Below, one piece after another: positions 51,401 through 62,689 of a stretch of 64,000 bases of DNA. The notes under the pieces are model-generated. The model did no database searches. It was not told where the DNA came from and was given only the letters and a program-made list of their open reading frames with translations. The translations under genes were made by a program, and so were the position numbers. Source of the stretch: Raphanus sativus. Taxonomy: Eukaryota > Streptophyta > Magnoliopsida > Brassicales > Brassicaceae. The stretch covers positions 4,152,668-4,216,667 of the forward strand of contig NC_079519.1 of NCBI RefSeq assembly GCF_000801105.2, read 5' to 3'. Position 1 is the first letter of the stretch. Every line of letters begins with the position of its first letter.

Positions 51401-52042
51401 TTTTAATATATAATATGAATACATATAATTATTTGATACATTAATATATTACGTGTTACAGAATATTATATTTAGTTATACCATAAAATTACATTAATAA
51501 ATTTAAGTTCTATGCTTGATTTATACATTTAAATATTTGATACAATTTATATTATATGTTTTAAAACTTTATTGTTATAATACAGTTAAATGAAATATAG
51601 TTATTTGTTTATATTAATCAAACAAATCTAAACCAAGCCGCATATCTGATTTATTGCTGGTAGAAGCTTCCAAAGAGGTGGTGTTGTTTTTTAGTGATAT
51701 GATAAATAATATGTTCAAGAGCCATTTTGAGTGAGAAGAGAAATGTAACAGGTTACATATATATATAAACAGGTTGAATATAACAAAGAAGATAGAGTCA
51801 TGACTCATGAACTACCACAAACATGCAACATATAAGAGTCCCTTTTATTTGACGAGATTTTTCACTTACTCTAAACATTTTCCCAAATCAACTATTTCCA
51901 GTGGAATGCACCTAATTAAAATATTAAAGTGTTTTTTTCTGAGTTTTCGGAATTTTTTTGCGGAAGGCTGCACCTTTTTCCTCCTAAAGGCTGAGTACAT
52001 CCTTTTTTTAGTACTTATCCTAAATTAAACCAGTATTTCAAT
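51401..52042. other. AT-rich DNA, no gene
   Basis: No ORF with recognisable content. The short ORFs at 51614-51808 (-) and 51807-52028 (+) look random. Confidence 0.4.
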
Positions 52043-52085
52043 ATCCTAAATACGTTTTTTTTTTATCATCATCCTAAATACGTTT
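52043..52085. repeat. Poly(T)-only insertion scar flanked by 15-bp direct repeats
   Basis: ATCCTAAATACGTTT is present at 52043-52057 and 52071-52085, perfectly. The insert between is only T7 (T10 counting the repeat's own T) followed by ATCATC. It sits 28 bp left of the MULE at 52114. Confidence 0.65.
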
Positions 52086-52113
52086 ACCTGATGCATAAAC
52101 TACGTATACAAAA

Positions 52114-53124
52114 GGAGAAATTGGAAAAATAGGCCATAATGAAAATGTTTTTGTCCTTTTATACCTTTGTAATAATTTGTCAGTTTAAACAAAAATACCT
52201 TCATAATTATTAAAAATTATACAAAGTTCAGAAAAATATGAAAAAATCAATACAATCATGACAATATTTTATATGTTTTGATATAAAAAATTTTATTTCA
52301 AAAAAAATTTGGATGTGTTGATCTAGATTTGTTAAAAATGTATATTATAACTCTTTTTACAGATATAATATACATTGTGTCTTCAACGTTTTATAAAATC
52401 TAGCATTCATATTATAAGCTAGTTTTATCTATGATCTATTTAAATATAGAATATGTATGTCTTAGTTCTAACTAACAAACGTTCTTATTTCTAACATACA
52501 ATACATATTTAAGGTGTTCTATTTCACTGTCGAAAAATGTAGAACGTTTACTTTTGTTCTATCATTTACTTTATTATATGTCGTAGATAGAACATCCATT
52601 CTTACCTTTATAATATGTTCTAAACGGTTAAAATTTATACTATAACCTTATTATGTATGTGTTCTATTCTATTTAGAATATGTATTCTATGTTCAGTTAT
52701 ATTCTGTTTTTAAATCTGAATAAATCTATGAAACGATCTTAACTAATTTTATTCATATTGATCTTGTTTTTAACTTAAAGTTTCACTGAATGTCGTTGAG
52801 ACTCGATGGCTAGAGAGAATACACGCTGGATAGAGGTCAGAGACGTCGGAGACTGGAGAGCGTTGGAGAAAGCCCAGAAAGCACCACAGATTCGTTTTCA
52901 TTGGTCTTCCATTTTTTCTCATAAAAAAAGCGGAATGAACGAAGATCACAATTAAGATTTAATTACTATTTTAAAATAAAGGGAATTATGTTAAATTATT
53001 TTTATTTAAGTCTGGGGATAATTTTGTAATTTAAAAATTAAAAGGTATATTTCGACAAACTTATAGATTTAAAGGTATAAAGAGACAAATCTACTCCTAG
53101 TATAGCCCAATTAACCAATTTTCC
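52114..53124. mobile_element. Non-autonomous Mutator-like element (1011 bp)
   Basis: The ends are inverted relatives over roughly 100 bp: left GGAGAAATTGGAAAAATAGG..., right (reverse) GGAAAATTGGTTAATTGGGC..., both continuing to a TTTATACCTTT block. Flanking 9-bp sites are TATACAAAA (52105-52113) and TATATAAAA (53125-53133), 8/9 identical, as expected of Mutator transposition. The interior (52300-52700) is AT-rich, with recurring GTTCTAT words. No transposase is encoded. Confidence 0.75.
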
Positions 53125-53640
53125 TATATAAAAGATCTAGAATTTTGTTGTGAGCAATATCAATTACTCAAATGAACAGCCACAAAATGAAATATGTTAA
53201 GATGTACAATATTGAGTAGTAGATACATTACTGCTTTATAATAATCGTTTTTCGATAGAAGATAAAGAAAACCAAAACTGGTAGGGTGTCTAAGTAAATT
53301 AAGGGGGTTCAAAGGTAGGAGTCATGAAACCAATTCTATTGCTTGATCTATATTATTATTTGCGAAGTGATTTTTTGCAACGGAACTCCCACGTTAAAAG
53401 TTAGAGTGGTTAATAACGATATAACCCTTAATGAATTTATATATAAATAAATACGAATTTTATTTTTAAAATATTATATTTATCTTTTTATTTTAGATAC
53501 TTAATTATAATTTAATATAATAAATAGACAAATATATGATTCTAAAACTAAGATAATTCTTAGATATATTGTGGTATTATCTGAAAATAATATTTTCTAT
53601 TATAAAATCTCACCTTAAAAATTAGAGTTTTTAATATCAA

Positions 53641-54286
53641 CTAGATCTTGACCCGCGCTTTGGAAGCGCGGAATATTTTACGATGAAAAATTTCACTAAT
53701 AACTTAACAAATATTTTGGTAATTTTTAAAAGTGTGTATTTAAAATATTTTTTGCATTTAAATCAGCATTTTTAAATTCAACCCGATTGTGATATACCGG
53801 TTAATTCGGAGATCTGACAATTCAATTTAGGTTTTTAAAATATTCATATTAAAAAAATTACTAAAACCCGAGATTAACCGATTGAACTGTTGGATGACCG
53901 ATATGTAATCTAATTTGATTTAAATTGTAATAATTTCATAATTTGTAATCTTATACTCCAGATTTTAAAGTTCATTATTTTACGATTTATGAAATTATGA
54001 CGTTTCTACAAAATTTTAAAAAGAAAATGATAGATATAACATAACTAAGATTAATTATTGTATTGTTTGGAAACATTGATAGTAGTATAAAAAATATATT
54101 GTTTGGAAACATTGATAGTAGTATAAAGAAATAAATATATTGTTTGGAAACATAGATAGTAGTATAAAGAAAGAAACATTAATGATTTAATGTAAGTTTA
54201 ACTATAAGTATAAAGGTGTATTTAATTTAAAAACTTACAAAATAAATGTTATGTCCAATAGAATGTTTCTGTTTTAATAAGATAGA
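53641..54286 (-). mobile_element. Complete non-autonomous Helitron (646 bp), nested
   Basis: Read on the minus strand it starts A|TCTATCTTATTAAAACAG at 54286 and ends with hairpin CCGCGCTT-CCA-AAGCGCGG (53671-53653), then GGTCAAGATCTAG ending at 53641, followed by T. Both termini and both target bases (A and T) are canonical. It contains three tandem units with TTTGGAAACAT at 54062-54168. No ORF. Confidence 0.78.
54062..54168. repeat. Minisatellite, three copies, inside the nested Helitron
   Basis: A 30-bp unit beginning ATTGTTTGGAAACAT occurs at 54062, 54098 and 54139, with spacing 36 and 41 bp. Short arrays of this kind are common inside plant Helitrons. Confidence 0.85.
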
Positions 54287-54764
54287 TTATTACCATTAAT
54301 GAATTTCTTATATTTAATTTAAAAACGATTTTTATATTACTAATAATAGATCTATATTTTATATTAGATGATCAATTATAATTAATAATAAATTGTCAAA
54401 ATATATTTTAAAAGGTAAGGTTTATATTTAGATATACTGTGTTATTATCTGAAATTAATATTTTCGGAAATAAGATTTACAGAATTAAGATATAATATAT
54501 TTTATAGCTAAACAATAATCAAGCAAAAACATTTGTACGAAGGTATTTTTCTAAAATATGTTTGATATGTAAGTGTTTCTTAAATTTGAACACAGTAAGC
54601 TATATATATTTTGATAGATAAAAAATCATATAAAATAATTTTATGTTTAATTTTATTTTTAAATACATAAATAATAATTTATTATGTTGATTTTTAATTA
54701 AAAGGATACAAACTAACAAGTATTCTAAAAGGATTATGTCCGCAGGTGCGGACAAACCACCTAG

Positions 54765-55408
54765 TTTCTAGATATTACTAATGTAAGAGTTTTATTTTTT
54801 TTTTTAGTTATGAATTGTTTAAAAGAATTTGTATTTGGACTAACCAATTGAAAGAATATAGCCATTTCCAAAGTGTCTTGTTTTGTATACTGTATTTGAT
54901 AAGACCACACTCAAACTTTTATTTGTTTTATAAATGTACCAAAGTACGTATGATAATAAAATGTTTCGTTTTTGATCAAATAACAATGGTATGTGTATGT
55001 TATATATTTTTAGCGATATTTGATCATATGCGTAAAACATTTAAGTCGACATTATTAATTTCATTGAAGGGGTTAACAGAAAAATTGCATCACCTGAATG
55101 TAAAGTTAGTTTTATGTGTTGTGATTTCATATAAATCACTAACCATGCTATTGTGAGGCATTGTAAAGTCCGACCAATATACAAGCTAGATCTCATGTAG
55201 TTTAGAATAACATGGTTGTCCCAGGATTAAAAAATTAGCAGGGTGAATGAGAAAAGCTCCAACGTTGCAGTACAAGATTCCGATCATGGGTGAAACTTGA
55301 AATGATCAGCTAGGCAGCTAGCTATCTTTATATCATGCAAATAGACGATCGCGCAATTGCATAATGTATAAGTCGATCTTAACAAAAACATGATCTAGCA
55401 CAACAAAA
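54765..55408. other. Intergenic, no supported gene
   Basis: The ORF at 54815-55156 (+, 113 codons) is AT-rich with no recognisable domain and is probably chance. The rest is unassigned. Confidence 0.4.
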
Positions 55409-55421
55409 AGCAAACAATAAA

Positions 55422-55606
55422 ACCGGGCTTCGTAGCCTGGTGGTAATGGAACCTCGGCTGAGGTGCCCGCCACCCAGCTTCGAAACCCGGCCACAGCGAT
55501 TTAACATCCTTACTGCTGGGGCGCTGGACCTCTTCGGGGGATATTTGGGAAAGTGGCTGCCCAGACACCAGAGATATCAAAAAAAAAAAAAAAAAAAAAA
55601 AAAAAA
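55422..55606 (+). mobile_element. tRNA-derived SINE with target duplication
   Basis: The 5' region resembles a tRNA promoter: A box TAGCCTGGTGGTAATGG (from 55433) and B box CTTCGAAACCC (about 55478-55488). A tRNA-unrelated body follows, ending GAGATATC, then a poly(A) tail of about 28 bases. Direct repeats AGCAAACAATAAA at 55409-55421 and 55607-55619 flank it. The element is about 185 bp with a long pure tail and identical flanks, so it is probably young. The subfamily cannot be named without a library search. Confidence 0.88.
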
Positions 55607-55619
55607 AGCAAACAATAAA

Positions 55620-56616
55620 CATATTCCCGATATTTTGTTTTTAAGATAATCTATTGAAATGAAATGATTTTGATGCTTTATAAAAATACACAATCAGCCA
55701 TATTATTATAAAACATTTTAAGAGAAATTGCACTTCTTATCTACAGCTCATACACTAATTAAATCTATACCCTAAATCTTACACCATGATACATTTTTCA
55801 TAAACACACACTCATCACATTATAGGTATTTTCTTAATTTTATCGTTCTTTAAGGATAATCAACCAATTCACTCATATTTTAATATGTAACACTTTACTG
55901 GGGTCACAAAGTATAAAAGCTATGTAATACTTTTATTCAACTTTTAAGTGAATATATTAAAAATTATTAAACTATGGTATTTATTACAGCTATATAATAC
56001 TTTTTTTAAAACATAGCTGTAATACTTTATTGGTGTCACGAAGTATTGCAGCTATGTTTATTTTCGACTTAAACATGACCTCAATAACAAAAACATGATC
56101 TAGTCATATTATAAAATATTTTATTCAATTTTCCGTTGCTTAAAAACAATAATAATAACAGTTAACTCAACCAATTAAAAATTATACTGCAAAATATAAA
56201 TGGTAATAAACATCAATTACATTTACTTTTTATATATGAAACTTGAAAATATCACTTAAAACAATTTTTAATACCAAATAAATGATACGGAGATTATACA
56301 ATAGAAACCCTATGAATTAGTACTCGATAAATTAATAAATACCATAAATTAATATATTCTGATGCTCTTAATTGGGCGGTTCAAAACATAACATATATTA
56401 ATAAAATAGTAAGATAATATTTTTTAGAAAATCTTATGTAAATATATGTTCTCATTAAAATTATAAATTAATAATTTATATGTATGTAGGTTTTATACAA
56501 GTATAAACCAACCATTATAAGATCTGTTTTACATTCATAATGGAATTGTATGTATATTTATGAAAATTTGATATATTTTGATGAAATTTAGTAAAATTAT
56601 ATTTAAAACTGCATTT
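55620..56616. other. AT-rich intergenic DNA
   Basis: Contains two related stretches mentioning ACTTTAYTGGTGTCACRAAGTAT (about 55892 and 56025), a small dispersed repeat. No gene. Confidence 0.4.
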
Positions 56617-56661
56617 GAATTCTATGAGACAGTTGCCCAAAAAAAAGAATTCTATGAGACA
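56617..56661. repeat. Poly(A)-only insertion scar flanked by 15-bp direct repeats
   Basis: GAATTCTATGAGACA at 56617-56631 and 56647-56661 is a perfect repeat. The 15-base insert is GTTGCCC plus eight A. Confidence 0.7.
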
Positions 56662-57061
56662 TAGTTTATATATACCAAATAATATAATAAATTAATATAA
56701 GTGTTGAATTTCAAAAAGTTAATTAATATATATACACTAAAATCAAATGTTTTTTTTTACTTTATAAATAATATATGTTAAAATAGAAAAATATTAAAAA
56801 TAAATTGTTTTGTAAACTAATAACTCTATAAATTAATAAAATATCAAAATTTTATCACTAAAACTTAATGATAGAAAAATGTTAATCTATTACACAACGG
56901 CTGGTAAAAATTTTTCTTTTTAACGGCTGGTAGAGTTAAATAGTTAGTGAGGTCGGATGACGGTTGACATTTAATTGACCATGTTTGCATTCACCATGTA
57001 GCAGTATTACTTTCATTTTTATATAACCTTTTGTTTTAACTTTTTTTTGTAACTTGGCATA

Positions 57062-57140
57062 AAAATCAGTTATCAAAACCTAATTGATCATTTTCTAATT
57101 ATTCTCTTACCTCTCAATTAAAAGTCACCCAGTCTTTTGT
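57062..57140 (-). repeat. Inverted-repeat arm (right), partner of 49190-49266
   Basis: On the reverse strand this reads AAGACTGGGTGACTTTTAAT ... TTTTGATAACTGATTTTT, matching the left arm with few differences. The arms point towards each other across about 7.8 kb. Confidence 0.6.
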
Positions 57141-58150
57141 TTATCATACATGCTATACAAAAATATTAAATCCGGATCAATGATGACACAGACCTAACCT
57201 CCGGATAATATGATGATACAGACTTAACTACAGCCCACGGATAAATCATTTCCTGAGCATTCAAATGAACCGAAATCAATGGATCTATATATCCATGTAG
57301 TCAGTGAAAATCGAATCCGAAACCGTATTGAAGCCGAAGCTTTCTCAAATACCCTTTTTGTTTTAACTTTTAATGAAACTTCGAACAAGTAAATCAGAGT
57401 CTTCCACGATTTCTATACCACTCTTTTCTTTTTTGGGTAACAATGTTAAGAAATACACCATTCTATTTTCTTCGCTATACACAAGTTATACTGGTCTATT
57501 TCAAGATATAATTTGACTCTCTTTTAGAAACATAAAACGTTATACAAATGAACTAGGAGAATAAGGTATTCCACGTGTTGAGTTTAACATCATTTCCAAT
57601 ACTAAAACACCGTGAGCAGCAGGATGTTGAAGTTTAGAGTTAAGTGGTGAAAATTTGATAATGAATTTGGGGAATGGGTTTAAAACTTTATAAAATACAA
57701 ATATTAAAAATTAAAAATAGTTTCAAAAAATATTTTCGAATTTTAAAAAGAAAATTTGAAAAACAAAAGTTGAAAAATTGTAAAAAATTATAAAAAAATT
57801 CAAATTTGAGAACATATAATTTGAAACTATAAAATATCATTTTTAATTATATTTTTTATTTTTAATTTAGTTGCATTTATATATCTAAGATTTAAGCTAT
57901 TAAATTAAATATTTCAGTCATTTTTTTCTTAAAATTTTTTTTTGCGACAAAAACTTAAAAATGTATATTTAGGAGAATTGCTATTTTCTTGATGTACCCC
58001 GAGTAATTGGAATTAAATGTGAAATGCCTAATAAATAACGTAGAAGTAAGTCCACTACATGTTTTTTATTCGGTTAAACAAGGGTATACTAGATGCTGCA
58101 AACAAAAAATTACTAACTTTTGTAAAGGAAATAGTAGTCGACATTGTAGA
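57141..58150. other. AT-rich intergenic DNA
   Basis: A MULE-derived-MITE-like stretch with long A/T tracts lies around 57620-57990. No gene. Confidence 0.4.
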
Positions 58151-58246
58151 GTGATTCATAAGTTTTTGTTTATTAAATGAAACTTTTATGTTTTTATAGT
58201 GATTCATAAGTTTTTGTTTATTAGATGAAACTTTTATGGTTTTATA
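58151..58246. repeat. 48-bp tandem duplication
   Basis: Unit beginning GTGATTCATAAGTTTTTG at 58151-58198 and again at 58199-58246, nearly identical. Confidence 0.85.
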
Positions 58247-59761
58247 TAAGATTTTATAGCATGTTTTTTTTAAAATAAAAGCCATGTATTCGAACATCAT
58301 CTTGTTTTAAGAAATTGATTGAAATGCATTTATATTTTCATTAATATCATCTATTTAACCAATAACATTTTAGCTAAATAAATTTATTTATAAAATCAAT
58401 GCATTTTATAATTAATATTGAACTGAAATTAAGTGTAAATTGCTTTTAAATTGTAAAACCACACTTTTTATGCAAAAAATGTTAAAACGACACTTAATAT
58501 GAAACATAATGAATACATAAATATATTTATGTTCTAATTAGTTAAAATATGGAGAAGTTGTTTTGAGTTGTCCTTTCTAATTTATTGGTTAACTATACCT
58601 GTAGAGACTTATGTATCATCAACTGATCAAAACAAAATTCCTATTTTGAACGCAACAAATGTTTTTCAGAATAAACGCCCATTGTTCTGGGAATTGGATT
58701 ATTAGACCGACAAGATGCTATACCATAAGAGTTCAAAGAATTGATACGTATGGGGACGATAGAGAAAGTCTGCACGTGCGCAGCCGCCTGACAAAATAAG
58801 TGAAGGCACTAACTCAGATAGTAGGGATATGTCACATAAATGTCACAAGTTGGGATACCAGAAAAAAAGAGGGACAAAAATAAAACAAGTTTATTTTATT
58901 TCTTCCTCATTTACAAGATGTTGTTTTTCAAAAATAATATTTGCACTGGATGCCTACAACTTTTACCATATTTGCACTCTCTACTTTATTTTCTCCCAAA
59001 TTTTTTCATTCCTTCATCACTTTTTCCCCATAATATTTAGGTATTTTCTTAACTACTACATTATTCTTATGTTTTCAGCCAATTCACCCTTTCAAAAACA
59101 CATTTGTTATCTTAGATATGACAGGACATGAATATTTGTTTCTTCAGTTAATTTTAGAAAACCAGTTCTTCAGCTAGATGTATGTCATGCTTCACATGTG
59201 GGTGTGGCTAAAAAATATGTGTAATCGGAGTGGAAAGAACAGTGTATAAAATCAATCCCTAATTGTGAAGGATTGAGAGGATCACTTTGTAGATTCCTCG
59301 TCCGAAGTGTTTGCAGATAGTATTATTTTATTTCATCTGATCTTGGATATTGTTCAAAGCCTGATTTAGTAACAAATTAGTATTCAGAAATATAAATCAT
59401 GCTTAATATTTGAAACGTAGATCTTAATAATACTGTAGTCATTAATAATATATTTAGAACCTTCAAAGTTTCATAATTTTTTTAGTTTGTTGCAAAACTA
59501 TATGCAAAAATACATCTTCTACATGCCTAAAAATGATTTCTGTAGTCTCAAACTCATCGTATATAGTCTATAGCTATTGTATATTGATTTATTTAAATAA
59601 GGTTTGAAGAAGATAAGTTCATCAGCTCGATATATGTAGTGAATGTACACAATATTCTAAATAAATTTATGCTATAAATTAAAGGTCTTTACTCTTTAGT
59701 ATGGTAAAATTGTTAGTGACTGACTCGTCATTTCATATTTTATTTTAAATGAAGTGAAAAA
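58247..59761. other. Intergenic, no supported gene
   Basis: The ORFs at 58829-59131 are Phe/Leu/Ile-rich readings of T-rich DNA with no domain. Nothing else is recognised. Confidence 0.4.
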
Positions 59762-59842
59762 GAATAATAAACATAACTAAAAATAAAAATATTACTCTAA
59801 AATATTATTATAGAGTACTATTTTTATTTTTGTTTATTATTC
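59762..59842. repeat. Long imperfect palindrome (possible MITE)
   Basis: GAATAATAAACA... ACTCTA (59762-59799) is mirrored by TAGAGTAC... TGTTTATTATTC (59811-59842). The arms pair over about 30 bp with one small indel and an 11-base loop. The GAGTACTC-like centre resembles foldback MITEs common in Brassica. The RNA could form a hairpin; processing is untested. Confidence 0.6.
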
Positions 59843-60893
59843 TATTTTCCATACTATTTTGGAATAAAATTTGTATCGAGACTGGAAATATTCTTAGCAA
59901 TTATAAATAGTGTAAACGGCAAGATAATAATATATAGCTTTTAAATGTACCTAAAATAAGTTTTTCAGAAAAATCCATATTCTAGAAAAAAATGTTTCAA
60001 AAGGTACATTTTTATTTTTTCAATGTATTATTTAATAAAAATTGTAAATTAAAAAAAAAGTTAGTGATATTTATTGAATTTCTATTGGCTAAAAGTTATG
60101 GAAATTTATTATTTGCAAAAAATAATTCATTTACAATCAAATTTTAATGTGTTTTTTAATATATGTAAAAAATATAAAATATGTATCTGTTTCAAAAGGA
60201 GTTGTAGTTTTTGTTTGGTAAACGATAAAGTTATTAGTTTTGGTTCAGCATTTATCTCAATTAAGATTCTGTTGGCAACTGCTAAACAATCTCGCTTTGA
60301 AACATGTAAAACATAAATTATTCTTTTAATTTTTTAGTTCTAATAATAAAAATATTCTTCTAATTTTAAGCATCCATAACTACGAAGTGGAAAGCCAATA
60401 ATGAAGAGCTATAGCTAGTGGGATTCAGACTATGGTTTCTTCGACACATAGGGCAAATATTTCAGCACTCTAATCAACCGCTATATTACAATCACTTACT
60501 AGTTTCGAATATTATGATTTACTATAACGCTAGAATATTAACATGAGAACACTGAAATGTAGTCAGTTACTAATTTAAGCTTTTATTTGAGAATATCATA
60601 TGATAAAAAATCTAAAAGTAAGCTCAATACTTATGTTACACTTCTTAAAAAAAAATCAACGCATATCTTTTTATATCTATATCATGTAAATGATCAAATC
60701 GTATATTGGAACAGTTTGTATACTATAATGGTTTATAAAATAGCTTTATTTTTATATTAATTGAGAATCTTGATTTTTCGTCTAATCTATTCTTTGTTTA
60801 TAACTTCAAAGTTATGCTGCTTTAAGTTTCGAACAAAACCTTTAATAATGCGATAAGACGCTCAAAAATGCCACATAAGTCACTAGTCACAAG
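59843..60893. other. Intergenic, no gene
   Basis: AT-rich DNA; no supported feature. Confidence 0.4.
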
Positions 60894-60945
60894 AAAACAC
60901 CAACTAAACTTTTTTTTTTTTTTTGCTAAAAACACCAACTAAACT
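60894..60945. repeat. Poly(T)-only insertion scar flanked by 17-bp direct repeats
   Basis: AAAACACCAACTAAACT at 60894-60910 and 60929-60945 is a perfect 17-bp repeat. Only T14 and GCTA lie between. On the minus strand the insert is TAGC plus A14, like a retroposon truncated to its tail. Confidence 0.75.
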
Positions 60946-61616
60946 TGATGTTAATCAATTCAAGAATTTCTTTTATATTTTATATGTCAAATAAAAACTT
61001 GAAAGGCAAAATGCACGTACGGCTACCCATAATCCCAGAAGAGATAGTGACAGGTCCGATAATACGACACGATCAATATGTTTCTCAAAACATCACTAAC
61101 ACTTATAATATGATGTTTTGGCTTTATAGGCATTTGTATATATTTCGGCTTGTCGACCATAGTATCTATATAGAGTTATTAAAACAATAGACCAAAGCAT
61201 ATGTCTTCGGAATTCAACATAAAATTATATTGTTCATGACTCGTACATCACATAACGAGAGAGGTTGATGCCTCGTGGCCAATACGAAGGGGCTAAAGTG
61301 TGACAATCATACTGACATCTATGTAACTATTATAATTCTTCAATCAATTAAACTAGTTTTTAAAATGTTCATTTCATCCTAGTATCATTTTCAACAACAA
61401 ATTAATTTGAATTAAATAAGGTTCATGTCAGTAGACTCAATAGTATTCACTATCTGTAGGGAAGAATCTTGGATAGGGAGACGGGGAATTAAAATTGGTC
61501 GTGTGAGTGTATTGTAGATTGTATTACATAATCACAAAGTATTTGTTTTTAACTTTTATAATCACATAAAGTTTCTACGTGGTTATATTATATAGTTTTA
61601 TGTGTGGCTTATATGC
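60946..61616. other. Intergenic, no supported gene
   Basis: The ORF at 60945-61190 (+) has no recognisable domain. Nothing else seen. Confidence 0.4.
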
Positions 61617-61633
61617 GACAAATGAGTATCGTT

Positions 61634-61876
61634 GACAAGACGTTGTAGCCCAATGGTTAGGACGGGTCCCCGCCTGCACCCAGGTAGGGGGTTCGATCCA
61701 CGCCGGAGGGAACTACCTTGCAACGCTCTTGTCACCCACACGGATATGGGCCATGCTTTCGGCCCATTTGAAAAACTGGGAGGGGCGTCTATCCGTGGGC
61801 ATTCCTTCCCTTTGGGGATTAGTCTGGGCCTTCTGGGCCTGGGATACCCCCAGGTTAAAAAAAAAAAAAAAAAAAG
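61634..61876 (+). mobile_element. tRNA-derived SINE (243 bp) with perfect 17-bp target duplication
   Basis: A box GTAGCCCAATGGTTAGGAC (from 61645) and B box GGTTCGATCC (61690-61699) are spaced as in tRNA genes. A GC-rich body follows, then AGGTT and a 20-base poly(A) tail (61857-61876). GACAAATGAGTATCGTT is repeated perfectly at 61617-61633 and 61877-61893. The body differs from the SINE at 55422, so this is a different family. Perfect flanks indicate recent insertion. Confidence 0.92.
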
Positions 61877-61893
61877 ACAAATGAGTATCGTTA

Positions 61894-62519
61894 TTAGAGA
61901 ACAGATGCATATATTTAATTTAACTAAATGGCAGACAACACATTCCTTTCGTTTAAAGCTTTATGAAAGTGGATTCCTATATTTTGGTACAACCTTATTC
62001 TTCTAACCTCTGATATTCCGAATTTCTGATAAAATAATTAGTTTGCTATAAATCTACTTCTAATAATTCGTTTGTTATATAGTAGTGACGAATTAGTGTA
62101 GTTGACATATAACCCATCTATTTTTATAAATAATAAAAGTATAAATTTTTATATTTTTGTTTTATAAAAAACATCTGATGATTAATAGTGAAGTAAAGGG
62201 AATCATTCATATACGAGATGTAAATTAGGATTAACAGTAAAACTTACATTCGTCTAGAATGAATGTCATTTATAAAACCTATATAATTAATCATTATTGG
62301 TTTAATTAGTTGAATACTATTTTAATAGTTAACTAGAATCAGTTAATATACACGAACTTGTCGCAATTTATCTATCAGTTAACAATCTTATACGGCTATT
62401 GTCATGTGTGATTTACACAGTTTGGAAATCGCATATCAAGTTTTTCATTATGTATAGAGAGCTTGTTAAAAAAAAAAGAGAGATCTTATTTTCTAAACAA
62501 GCTTCCATTTTATGTAAGA
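61894..62519. other. Intergenic, no gene
   Basis: AT-rich; nothing recognised. Confidence 0.4.
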
Positions 62520-62584
62520 TTCAATTCAACTATAAATTTGTTGTATAATCTTTCAATTCAACTATAAAATTTGTTGTATAATCT
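62520..62584. repeat. Tandem duplication of a ~32-bp unit
   Basis: A unit beginning TTCAATTCAACTATAAA is at 62520-62551 and again at 62552-62584 (one extra A), with a partial AAGATTCAATT following. Confidence 0.85.
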
Positions 62585-62689
62585 TTAAGATTCAATTAAT
62601 CCTTCCTAATTAATCTAAATTTGAAAATATCATATTTATCATTTTTAAATCTAAATAAATCACTAGCTGAAATTAAGTAAATTTTTTCT

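Larger units (their letters stand above)
53347..54764 (+). mobile_element. Non-autonomous Helitron, interrupted by a second Helitron
   Basis: The 5' end is A|TCTATATTATTATTTGCG at 53347. The 3' end has hairpin GTCCGC-AGGT-GCGGAC (54738-54753) and CTAG at 54761-54764, followed by T. Insertion is between A and T, as Helitrons do. A minus-strand Helitron (53641-54286) is nested inside; without it the element is 772 bp. Sequences on either side of the nested element (from 53431 and from 54296, both TTAATGAATTT...) resemble each other, so the host had an internal duplication. Confidence 0.65.

Noticed and set aside
54815..55156. 113-codon ORF
   Set aside because: Composition mirrors AT-rich DNA and no motif is visible.
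58829..59131. 100-codon Phe/Leu-rich ORF suggesting a membrane peptide
   Set aside because: T-rich DNA always reads as hydrophobic residues; no start context or homology.
55440..61700. Functional tRNA genes at the tRNA-like boxes
   Set aside because: The A/B boxes belong to SINEs. The sequences cannot fold into full cloverleafs and are followed by poly(A) tails and target repeats.
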